A DNA stretch of 64,000 bases, taken from positions 42,505,218 to 42,569,217 of the forward strand of contig OY987263.1 of assembly GCA_963920665.1 (NCBI GenBank), given 5' to 3'. This document shows positions 37,109 to 47,155 of the stretch, one piece after another (positions within the stretch are counted from its first letter, which is position 1; each line of letters opens with the position of its first letter). Position numbers and translations under genes: made by a program. The notes beneath the pieces are model-generated. The model was given only the letters and a program-made list of their open reading frames with translations. It was not told where the DNA came from and ran no database searches. This DNA is from Straminergon stramineum. Its lineage: Eukaryota; Streptophyta; Bryopsida; Hypnales; Calliergonaceae.

Positions 37109-37975
37109 AGTGCAAAAGTTCAATGAGGTAACTCCATTTGAGGAAAAGAGTGACCTAGGGGTGGCCAATGCCATGAGGTCAGAGCAAGAGAGAAGGCCTC
37201 GAAGTTGATAGTCAAAACCGGGAAGTTGCTAGCTGTGGCAAACCTAGCACATGGACCTGGATTTCTTGAGGAGGTATGATTGTCTAGTTTTGACACCATT
37301 TATTATATGTTTCCGTGGTTGTCTACATAATATATTTAGTAGTAATTATTAATTATTAATTTTTTCATTTTGCAGATTGAAAAGCACTACACAACCAATG
37401 AAATCCCAGAAATGACTCTAGAGAAACTCCAAATGATTGCAACATGCAATACATCTCCATTGCAGAAGATCAAATTGTTGAAGTGGTGGAACTCCTCAAC
37501 TCCTTCTCGTAATATTAGGTGGTTCCCTACAAAACCTGTTTCAAAAGAGAAGTTGCTGCCATTCCTTAACAAATGCATTTAGTAGGTTGGTGTAAGAATT
37601 TTTGGATGTCTTGATTCTCATATCATATATGTGAATGTCTTCTCTTGAATGTCCGTGAGTCTGAATTTAATTGCATGAATTACCTTATCATTTCTCAGAA
37701 AGTAAATCAATGGAGTCTTCACGTAGGTTAAGGACGCTGTTCAAAAGTACTTTGAGAATGTGGTGTAAAAAGACAACCTTCAAATCAATATAGCAACTCC
37801 GCTTGAGCTAGAGACTCTTCCAGAGTATATTGAAGGGTGGAGGAGGAAGATATGGGAGCATGGCTTTGGTCCGGCTCTGAAAGGAGCGAATGCTTTCAAG
37901 AAGTTTGACTCCTTCTCTACATATGACAGATCAAACTTGGTAGTTTGAAGAGTTCTTTTCCGGTGTGTATGTGAA
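37109..37975 (+). pseudogene. ParB-like/methyltransferase-like gene, copy 1, continuation
   Basis: Resumes the exon cut at 29,382. Exons 37,109-37,273 (ends AHGPGFLEE|GT), 37,376-37,594 (KHYTTNEIPEMTLEKLQMIA, KWWNSSTPSRN, FLNKCI) and about 37,731-37,971 (YIEGWRRKIWEHGFGPALKG, SNLVV). Each matches copy 2 at 43.46-43.63, 43.72-43.94 and 44.08-44.31 kb. Stops: a one-base loss near 37,200, TAG at 37,579 and 37,582, TAA near 37,767, TGA before RVLF. No homology to later copy 2 exons follows, so the methyltransferase-like part is missing from this copy. Confidence 0.72.
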
Positions 37976-39470
37976 GCTACACAATATGTACTTACTTCAT
38001 TCATTAAGATGTTTTGCACATGAATTTGTAGTTCATAATGGGTAAGTGCAAGATAGATTGAAGAATTATGTGATAGCAAAATAATTATAGTGGTTCTTCC
38101 ATTTTTTAGTATATGGCCTAATTATTTTCTAAATTGTTGTTTACAATGTCTTCACACTATGACTAAGAAATAGAAGAATGCATACAATTCATATTCTTCA
38201 TGTGTGTATTTGTAAAATTATGTTTTGGGCTTATATCATATTTTTATGTAATCAAATATATTATAAAATTGATATGAAAGAAAGATTAATCTTATTACTA
38301 GAAGTTTGGCAATACTTTGAACAATTGATTATAAACAATTTGATATGATTGCTTTGTTATATATTAGTTAATATTAGTGTATAAGAGCTCAAAAAATCAT
38401 TATTATTTAATATATGTAATGATACAAAGAAGCCTTTTATTCAAAATGTTTAGAATATTTCTATTAAAACATCTTATAATACCTTGTACAAATACAAAAA
38501 TTAATTTGAGAAAGTTAATGGATTGTAACATTCTATAGGCTCATCTATAGGTTGAAATTTAACATGCTATATTATCTGAATTATACACAATTTATTGCAT
38601 GCATTAAAGCATGGTTTTCAAGGTTGAAATATAGAATATGTGATTGAGTCCACATCATTTTAACCATAACATTTTGTTTTAATAGAACAAATGTATGTAT
38701 AATTAACAAAAGATTTACTTAGACGGACCCTTCAGTTGTAGTTGACCTTTCTAATGCCCTATTAGCTTCACTTTTATTTTTGATATAATTAATTAGATGA
38801 CAATGACAATAGTGGGGGTACAAAGAGCTTCCAGTGATACCTCTGTTGGGTCTGACAAAGGTTTTTTGGGTACCTCAAGGTACCCCCACTTTTGGTTAGT
38901 AGAGGAACATTATATATAATTTGCATTTTGTTTTCACGATTCTGTGATGTATTTTGCATAGTGTTGCATTTAATGTTACCTTAAGGGTTCCATTCAATGG
39001 AAGTTCAATTTGTAGATTTGTATAATATATAACAAAGGAGAAAAAGATTTTGCTTTTGTTATTATTTACAATATTATCACTTATGACATTAGGGGACATT
39101 TGAGGGCTCCAAGAGCCTGTTTCAAGGCTGTTCCCTACATTGTTCCCTGTGTTGCCATAAATTGGAAACCAGCCCATAATGGATTGAATTTCGAAATTTT
39201 TGGAAAAAATAAAATAAAGTTTTGTTTCTCCCAAAATTTCTAAGAAGTCCTAACAAACTTAAAACTGAATTAAAAAAAAAATTGAAAATAATTTAATTTT
39301 TTTTAAATATATTATTTTCTGATGTGGCAGTGACTGTGCCATGTTATAATGATGCTGTGGCAAGTTCCCACAACTAGGGAACTCAAGATAACTCACGGGC
39401 TCTTGGAGCCCTCGAATTTCATCTAATGCTCCTTTTGTATTCTATTGTAGTTATTTGAAGCATGAGCTTC
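37976..39470. other. AT-rich spacer, no gene recognised
   Basis: Holds palindromic module D at 38,811-38,890; otherwise nothing recognisable. Confidence 0.55.
38811..38890. repeat. Palindromic module D (GGGGGTAC type), 80 bp
   Basis: AGTGGGGGTA at the left end faces TACCCCCACT at the right end; inside are TTGGGTCTGACAAAGG, like the core of modules A and C, and a small GGGTACCTCAAGGTACCC palindrome. Confidence 0.78.
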
Positions 39471-39473
39471 TAA

Positions 39474-39690
39474 CAGGGTTGTCCTGGATGCACGTCTGTG
39501 GTGAAATCACATTCGAAAATCGGACGTCCAGTTTCATCAGACGTGGGTGATAGAGTCGAATGCTGCCCAGTTGTTGTCCGAGGGGTGGACGGGCCGACAA
39601 GGTAGATGGGCACGAGGGGGGAGTGCATTTGGGGGGGTGGGCTAGGGTGATGCCCAAGTGCTTGCAAAAAAAATGGGCAGCTTCAAGCAT
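39474..39690 (+). repeat. Fragment related to the end of foldback element 1
   Basis: CAGGGTTGTCCTGGATGCAC.. followed by ATTCGAAAATCGGACGTCCAG and GTGGACGGGCCGAC. Similar words occur near the right end of element 1 read in reverse. The left edge is sharp (CTTCTAA|CAGGG) but no right end or 8-bp duplication was found, so it is taken as a truncated copy. Confidence 0.5.
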
Positions 39691-39699
39691 GTAGAGAAA

Positions 39700-41134
39700 A
39701 AGAGGAAGTAAATGTGTTGAAGAAGGATAATGACCAAATTGGAAACTATCCTATTAGTATAATAAGTTCATTCCAAGGGAGATTGTCAAGTAGGGAATCT
39801 ATGCTAATTGGTTCGATAATCCAATTTGAAAATCCATAGCCAAAAATATATCTACAATGACATTGCATATATAATTCACTCACAAATAGTTTGACTAATA
39901 CCATTGTACTCCATTCTCAAGTAACTCTATAACACACGTGTGCACATTAAACCATTCATCAAATCATATACAACAAAGACACCCAATTCAACTTGAACAT
40001 GTTTCTTATTTTTGAATTGGTGAATACATCACCATTTAACATTTATCATAGTTTAATCTCACACAAACTTATAATTTATTATCTTTACTCCGAATAATAT
40101 TTTGGAAATATCTACTCAATCACCATCACAACAACTAACTCTCCAACTTGTACTTCATAGATTTAACTTTCTACTCCAATTGGGAACTTCCACTACATCT
40201 CACACATTCTCATTATCACCCATTAACACCGATTCCTTCTTCATAAATTTCACTTCTAATCAAATACACTCTTGGATTCCATCTCTCCAAAGTGAATCAA
40301 CACAAATTCCTTAGCCACACACATAACATCACACATCCAATTAGGGACTCAATAACTCAATCAAGACACTCAAATTCACATTCATAGACACACAATCAAA
40401 TTAAAACAAATTACACAGTACAACTTGGCTGGGACTCACAGTGGACACTTCAACACTAGGTGCCTTCCAAATCGAGAGAGACAACCTAATAGGGACCCCA
40501 TAGCGGTTACCAAACCGCTCCCACTTCAAACTTAACCACCAAAAGAACTATCAAATTAGAACCACAAAACATAACTTCCATTAAACTCCAACTAGGACAC
40601 AAATACCCTTATCCTCCAACTTGGAAACTTACTTAATCAATATCTAACTTCCAACTCGGCTCACTCCAAACACAATTTGACATGACAATAGTGTACTCCT
40701 ATTTGGACTAGACATCTCAAAAATTAACTCCAAAAATCACATTCCAAATTAATAAAAATATACACAAAAACACCAAATTAGAATCCAAATACACAAACAA
40801 AATACAAATGACACACAAAAACTTCAAAAATACCCACATAAAGGTAAACAATTAAGTCAAAAACAATAAAAGACACCTCAAAATCAGCCAAAAATTGACA
40901 ACAAAAAATCCTAATTGGCATTCTACAAAATGTGTTAAAAAATGCCATGAAGTATTACAGTCATCACATACAAAAATTGCATATTGAAAATTGCATACTC
41001 AATGTTGACCTCCTTTGATACAAGTATGCAAGTCCCCAAATTGAAGGAGCTAAAAAACTCATAACCTTATTGAAAGAAAGGCCACATAACCATTGGTCCA
41101 AAAAAAAACACGGGGACATGGGGTGAGTGTGACA
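39700..41134. other. A/C-rich, G-poor spacer, no gene recognised
   Basis: From about 39,880 to 40,920 the plus strand is strikingly poor in G and rich in A and C (runs such as ACACAAAAACACCAAATTAG), with recurring AACTAGGACAC / AATTAGGGACTC words. Open frame 40,102-40,314 follows from this composition. Confidence 0.6.
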
Positions 41135-41515
41135 CAGGGTTGCTAGCGTGCGAGCTTGTGAGTGTGAGCTTGTGAGCTTGTGAGCGGGAAAAAAAGAAGT
41201 GGAAAAAACCACTAAGGTACCCATGACCGTGGATATACCTATGATTGTGAATGCATAGAATATGGAACTCCATATTAGTGAATTAATTTTTTTCTCAATT
41301 TTTTATTGACTTGTGAATTAAAGGAAAAAAAACATGGTTTGACATTTGCATTCGGTTTAGGGTTTGTTTGAAATGCAAACATTTGTCACTTGCTCATAGA
41401 GATTTAGGGTTGGGTTTAAGGTCTTTGATTCCTTATACTCTTCATCTTGGTTATTCTAATTTTTTTAAACCCCATTGCTTATTGTAATTTTTTTGCCACA
41501 CCCTATTTTTTTTAT

Positions 41516-41740
41516 CAACAACGCTAGCATGCGAGCTTGGAGCGGCGAGCTTGTGAGCTGCGAATATGGAGCTTGTGAGCATGGAGCCTCGAAAACATTA
41601 TTTTAATAAAAAAATTCCTTTCATTTTGGTTTAGGGTTGAAAAAACCAAAAAAAGAAAAAATTTTACTATTTATGGTAAATTTTGTGATCTATGACCATG
41701 TCCCCTATAACCGTGGATTGTGATATGAGTCATTTTCCAT
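41516..41740 (+). repeat. Second terminal-like module inside the left end
   Basis: GCTAGCATGCGAGCTTGGAG and GAGCTTGTGAGC words, an AAAAAATTTTACT block and CTATAACCGTGGATTGTG, repeating the order of words at 41,135-41,240. Probably a duplicated or nested end. Confidence 0.55.
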
Positions 41741-42353
41741 GGTCTTGAAATTATTAATTACGACGGGAAAAGACCTTCAAACTTTGTTGAAATGTTTGAG
41801 CATTTGGTTCAATGACTACAACAGAAAATATGGTAGACGTTGTAGGTATGCCAAATAGATGTCATTTGGAAGTAACTCTATTGTATTATTTTGACTAGCT
41901 AGATTGAATACAAAGAGTAAAGACTTCTAAATATCTCATTGCGATTGGAATTTCCAACATGCACTAGTATAAGTGGACACGTATAGGATGAGTTCCCAAC
42001 CTAAAGGTCAAGGTTACCTTATGAGCATAAGCTATTGTGGATTTGTATAGTAGACATTATTGGAGAGGTCATCATTCTTCTGAGCTCGGATTCAGAGAGT
42101 GATGTTGAGATTCTTGAGGGTTGACCAGACTTGATGTCATTTATAATTACAAATTATGCTGTATGCTAGGTGTGACCTTTGAGGAAACCATATTTTGAAC
42201 ATCTTCAGAAATTTTATTACAAGTGTTGTTTCAATTGGTCATTGAAGTGATGCGTTGGGTCCATTGCCGTGGAGTTTGGCCTTGGTATATCTCATGTACA
42301 TTTATTCTTATCCATGCCTATTTGGTCATCCTCTTTCGTGGTTGTCTTGGTAG

Positions 42354-43018
42354 ATGGATGTCTCGCCTCTGAATGTAACTCAAGATGATAGAATTGTAGA
42401 AACACCAGGGATTGATGATACTACCCAACCTGAAATCGGAGTAGAGGAAGAAGGACACCCAATGGAGGAGGATATGCTGGATGAAGAGGAGAAAGACTTG
42501 TTGGAGGATGACCTACGGAGGTTGTAGAAAGTTGACTCCGTCTCCACCATCAATGCATTGAGGATGAAGCCGGAACACATGTTCCGATTTCCGATTCCTC
42601 TTTGCCGACTTGTCGCTATGCCAATGGTGCGGCCGACTCTCTCATGCGACGTGCAATTTCTTGAGCAAGAGTTTGCATGTGGATACCGTGATGGGGCAGC
42701 AATCTTCTACGTTTCCACCACGAATGAGGCGGGCAAGACGTCACAATTCACAACACAAGAGATGGATGAATGGGACCCTCTCTGGAAGGAAAAGAATGCT
42801 ACATTCGAGGAGTACGTGGACTCACAGCCCACATTGAAATTCCTCAAGAACTTGAAGTTCTTTGTGTGGGACAGAAACCACCGACACCTGGCCTGGATGA
42901 ATGTCATCTCCAGAATGTATTCCACAAATCCCGATTGGCACTTTGCGGTAGACAACATTGTTTTGGACACCAAAGACAAAATTGAGATTGTCACGTAGGT
43001 CATGCACGACATCAACAA
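42354..43018 (+). pseudogene. Copy 2 exon 1: acidic leader and ParB-like part
   Basis: Starts ATGGATGTCTCGCC after a TTGGTAG acceptor and ends AACAA|GTGAGG. Stops TAG at 42,525 and 42,996 stand where copy 1 has CAA. Contains the DRNHR motif followed by HLAWM. Confidence 0.7.
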
Positions 43019-44534
43019 GTGAGGTCACTATTCCCACTATCATTTCATTCTCAGTTTTATACCTGAATCTCATGTTCCGGTAAACTTGCAAAATGATGTA
43101 CTCAAAGCGTGAACTTCTGACCACTATGCAGATCTATAGAGGACTCCCACGTGAAGACGAACCTGGTACATACTCTATACCGGGTGCAAAAGTATGGCTT
43201 GCTACCGATGGAAAGGTTCAATGACATGCTCAAGCCATCGGAGAAGAAAAAATGTGTGGCAATGCCATCGAGGAAGACATGGTACACCATGCCGGCTGAG
43301 GTCTTCACCTCATTCGTCTTCAGGGTGAGATACACATTCTTTATATACGTGAAGTACTCAATTGGAATCTTCTTTGGTGTTCTTGTGCTTCTTGCCCATC
43401 CAATTTCCTCACAATATACTCTTGGGACTCCACAACAAGAGATTGCACAAGCAGCAGATGCGGCGCTTCGAAGATACCACGAGACAACACCAGCTGATGA
43501 AAAGAGTGCTGAAGGAGCAGCTCATGCCATGAGGGTAGGGGCCAAGGAAAAAAACATGAAGTTGTACGTGAAAATGATCAAGTTCCTGATAGTGGCCAAT
43601 CCTGCTCACGGGGCGGGCTTCCTTGAAGAGGTGAGTCCTCATGTTCATGAAATCATGCCAATAAAGTATCTAGGTTCGGATCTACCTATACAATCATGAC
43701 TCAATTCATTCATGGTAATGCAGGTGGAGAGGCATTAGAGCTCCAATGAGGTGTCAGAGATGACACTCGAAAAATTGCAAATGGTGGCCACGTGCAACAC
43801 TACGGCAGAGCACAAGGTGAAGTTCTTGCAGTGGTGGAACTCCTCCATCCCATCTCGTGATGCGAGGAAGTTCCCAACCAGGCCAGTCTCCGAAACACAC
43901 CTTGGCCCTTTCTTGAACAAGTGTGTCTAGTTTGCGGGGGTAAGTGCCTCAGCCGACTTCATTTGTTGATTTCCACGGTTTCGTTATGACAATCGATTAT
44001 AACATGTCTCAATTCGTAATGTCTCTTTATTCTTCATAGTGGACTGAAACTAATTATTGGGATCATCAATTCGTGTAGCTCGAAGATGCCGCAGTGGAAT
44101 ACTTCGAGGCGGTCGTCAAACAAGACAACATCAAGATCGACATGAAGGTCTCGCTCCAACCGGAAACCTTGCAAGAGTACATCGAGGGATGGAGGAGGAA
44201 GATCTGGGACCAAGGATTCCATCCTTACTTGAAAGGAGGAAATTATTTCAAGAAGGGGGATTCCTTTACGAATTCTGAGGGGTCCAACTTGGTGGTTAGG
44301 AGGGTTCTCTACTGGTATGTTCTTAGACCTATGAGATTGGAATTAGTTTGGCAACAACTCATTTCTTCAAATTCTGATGTGTGCATGATAAAACCCTTCA
44401 AAACATCTACTTCTGTCACATTGAATGAGATGGAATGTGGATGGTTGTGAAACTCCATTGTATGTGATGAGCTCGTAGACGTTGTTGTAGTCATGTCTCT
44501 AATTGCCTAGAATGATTGATTCTGCTTTCCACAG

Positions 44535-45261
44535 CTATTTCAAGTATGAGCTCAAAGTAAAGGGTGCCATTGAAAAGAAAGACTTGCCTCCCTTCCTAGC
44601 GTCATGGTTGGACCGTAGCTCAGGGGACTGCATGTTCTCATCAAACCAACTACGCACTTTTACCACGGCTCACCTCAGTGGAGGAGCATGGTACTTGGAC
44701 TGTGCACCGGCATTCACTCATCCGTCCGAGGTGCAATTGCGAGCATCGTTGGATGGCAAAGGGGCCATAGACTTGAATGTGGATGAGTTCACAGGAATGA
44801 CGGACAGGCAAAAGAGGAAGGCCATTGCCAGGAGGGAAGCCAATGACCAAAAAAAAGAGGCCCGTTTTCAAGCCCTTCTCACCGCCAAGGAGAAGAAGGA
44901 AGCTGAAAGACTTGCCAAGATGGCGGAGAAGGAGAAGGAGAAGGAGATGGAGAAAAAAGAAAAGGTCAAGGCCAAAGGGAAGAAAAAGGCCTCGGGTGAT
45001 GGCTAAGTCCCAACATCCTCCATGGTGGATCAAGGCTCCGAGCTACAAGTCGGATCGCAAAGTGGAGTGAAGAGGAAGGCCACCCTCTCACAACTCACGG
45101 AGGAGGTCATCACTCATGTGACAAAGGCAATCGTTCTCAGTGACAACGAGTTGGACACGTCTGAGAATCTCATTCTGAACATCTCCATTGACGACCTTGT
45201 GGATGACATGGAGTCCAAGACAAAGACATGGTACAAAGAAGTCATGGACTTCTTGAACAAG
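44535..45261 (+). pseudogene. Copy 2 exon 6: conserved block and Lys/Glu-rich helix
   Basis: YFKYELKVKGAIEKKDLPPF, then SSNQLRTFTTAHLSGGAWYL, DEFTGMTDRQKRKAIARREA, and a long charged segment that would form a coiled coil. TAA at 45,004 interrupts the frame and sits where CAA is likely ancestral. Ends AACAAG|GTATGC. Confidence 0.68.
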
Positions 45262-45367
45262 GTATGCATGTCTCTTGGGATTTGAAAATACGGTCATAAG
45301 TTCTCATTCAAATGGTTGTACTTTGAGTTCATTTATTGTCATTATAGGTTGCACTATGCCTTTGCAG

Positions 45368-46397
45368 GTGTCGGCGGGGAGACCATCCATGTTCCATGGT
45401 GTCCCTAAAGCTAGGCCAGGGGTGGATGTCATGTTCTTTGACTGTCCGGAGAACTTGCCCATGCCTGGGCTGTCTTCTCCGCCACATGTGGTGCCAGATT
45501 GGAACGAGGACGTGGGAGTTGAAGCTCTATAGTCAGCCTTTAGCTTTGCTTCCAATCATCTCCAAGACCACGGCTGCATCATAGACTTCCATTCGTGGAG
45601 TGCCAAAGCAAAGTCGGATATTGCAGGGTTGTGTGAAACATATGACATGGTCAAGAAGAAGGAGTGGATGGGGATGAACCGCATGCACTTGACCTCGGCC
45701 ATTGACAAAACCAAGATGGTAAATTACATTCCATTTCTGCAATTCCAAATGGCAATTTCACATGCATTACTTTCATCGCATTGCTCATGATTCTACACCT
45801 ATTTTGGATGATTGTGTAGGCATAGAAATTTGGAATCACCTTGGTGGTGAAGGACTTGGGCACGAAAGGGAAATCCAATTTCTCTTTCAAGCGCACTACC
45901 ACGATGGTGAAGGCTGGTGTCGACATCGCACGGGACGACATACTAATGAACTACACCCATCCAGATGACATGGCCATGGATGACAGGAAGCCTTGGTGTG
46001 GGGCTCACGAAAAAGATCCATGGTTCTTTCAAATCCTCCTTGAAGCTACCAACGTCCCAGGAGATCTGATTCTTGACTGCACCACATCTACAGGTCAATA
46101 TTCAATTATACTACTCTACCTCCCAATTGTAACCAAACTACAATTTCAGTCTCTCATATTATATTTTTAAATTTCTGTACCTACAGGTGCATCCATTGTC
46201 GCTTGTCATGGCACGGGCCACCACATTGTGGCTTTGGAGGAGAACAAGGACATCTTTGAGGCCATCCTCAAACCCATGTGGAAGTCCACTACTGCCAAGG
46301 AAGTGACGCTATAGCCTCCAATATTTGCAATTTCGCAAGATCCAAATACTATGCCCGTGGTGCCTCGCAAATTCATTCGGAAGGGAAAATTGAGTAA
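45368..46397 (+). pseudogene. Copy 2 exons 7-9: methyltransferase-like core
   Basis: Three exons (45,368-45,718; 45,820-46,093; 46,187-46,397) with motif-IV-like DCPE and motif-I-like DCTTSTGAS, the latter split by an intron after its ACAG. The usual DPPY/SPPW is not kept, so catalysis is doubtful even before the TAG stops at 45,530, 45,823 and 46,312. Confidence 0.66.
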
Positions 46398-47155
46398 GTA
46401 AGTAGGCACTTTTTTAATTCTCTGTATACATGATGCCTTCTACCTTTCAAAACTCTAACGTGGTGACATTTCTATTTGCAGTCATCGAAGATTGATGTCA
46501 CCTGATCCAATGATGAAGAAACAAAGTCTTCTATGTAGTCCAGAGAAGACATACGAGCTTCCAATCTATGCCAACCAAATGGCAACAACCTTTGTGGATT
46601 TTGGTTGCTCCAAACCAAAACGCCGTAAAGACACGTACGCTCTAAATGTCTTACAGTTCATAGATGGGTTTGCATCTGAGGGTAGAGAATCTTTAGATTC
46701 GTCCAAGTCCTCCAAATCCGCGACCGACTGTACTACGACTTAGACTCATGAAATTGACATATCTCATGAGTCGTGCTATTGTGTATTGTTTTCTATTATG
46801 ATTGGATTTGTGTGTTTTATGGCTATATCTTGGACATGCGTTCTTCTAATTCTTATTTCCTACTATAAGAATTTCATCTATGTGAAATACATTTTGTTCT
46901 AGAAAACCCTTCAATCAAATAAAGGGGTAAGCGCTTTGAATTTTGCGGAAAAAACTCTACATTCTTTGCACTTTTTACTTTCTCATGTCCACGGTCATAG
47001 GTCCTTCAGCCATTTTTTCGCGCAAAAAAATTTCTTACTCACAGGCTCACATGCTAGCAACCCTGCCATTTGCTCCACGGAGGCAATCCTTTCTTGACTG
47101 AAGATGAGCATCCACGTGTGGACACCCCTCGACATCCCGTTCTTGGAAACCTTCC

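Larger units (their letters stand above)
42354..46743 (+). pseudogene. ParB-like plus beta-class N4/N6 DNA methyltransferase-like gene, copy 2
   Basis: Ten exons fit one frame: 42,354-43,018; 43,132-43,324; ~43,436-43,630; 43,724-43,939; 44,079-44,314; 44,535-45,261; 45,368-45,718; 45,820-46,093; 46,187-46,397; 46,482-46,743. N-terminal: acidic leader, PLCRLVAMPMVRPTLS, DRNHR at 42,870 (DGNHR in copy 1), a ParB-type motif. Middle: SEMTLEKLQMVA, EGWRRKIWDQGFHPYLKG, then a Lys/Glu-rich helix (about 44,880-45,000). C-terminal: VDVMFFDCPENL (45,440) where DPPY-type motif IV is expected, DHGCIIDFHSW, KDPWFFQILLEAT, then LILDCTTSTGASIVACHGTG (46,070-46,210) matching SAM-binding motif I. IV before I is the beta-class order. 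Eight internal stops (seven TAG, one TAA) and one lost acceptor (43,435) argue it is dead. Function of an intact version is inferred, not known. Confidence 0.75.
41135..47065 (+). mobile_element. TIR element carrying the ParB/methyltransferase-like gene (5,931 bp)
   Basis: Left end CAGGGTTGCTAGCGTGCGAG at 41,135; right end is its near complement ..CATGCTAGCAACCCTG at 47,065. Similarity continues inward for about 100 bp: GAGCTTGTGAG words, a GGAAAAAA block, AAGGTACCCATGACCGTGGA (left) versus complement of TCCACGGTCATAGGTCCTT (right). A second, diverged terminal module lies at 41,516-41,740. Flanks are GTGTGACA and CCATTTGC, so no target duplication is seen; either it has decayed or the ends come from different insertions. 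The CAGGGTTG start equals that of foldback element 1. A relic of the same family is at 5,505-6,010. Confidence 0.7.

Noticed and set aside
39474..39700. Complete third CAGGGTTG element
   Set aside because: No matching right end and no convincing 8-bp duplication.
44650..45070. Leucine-rich minus-strand and Arg-rich plus-strand frames
   Set aside because: Shadows of the Lys/Glu-rich exon 6 of the methyltransferase-like gene.
41127..47073. 8-bp target duplication for the methyltransferase element
   Set aside because: GTGTGACA and CCATTTGC do not match, so no TSD is claimed.
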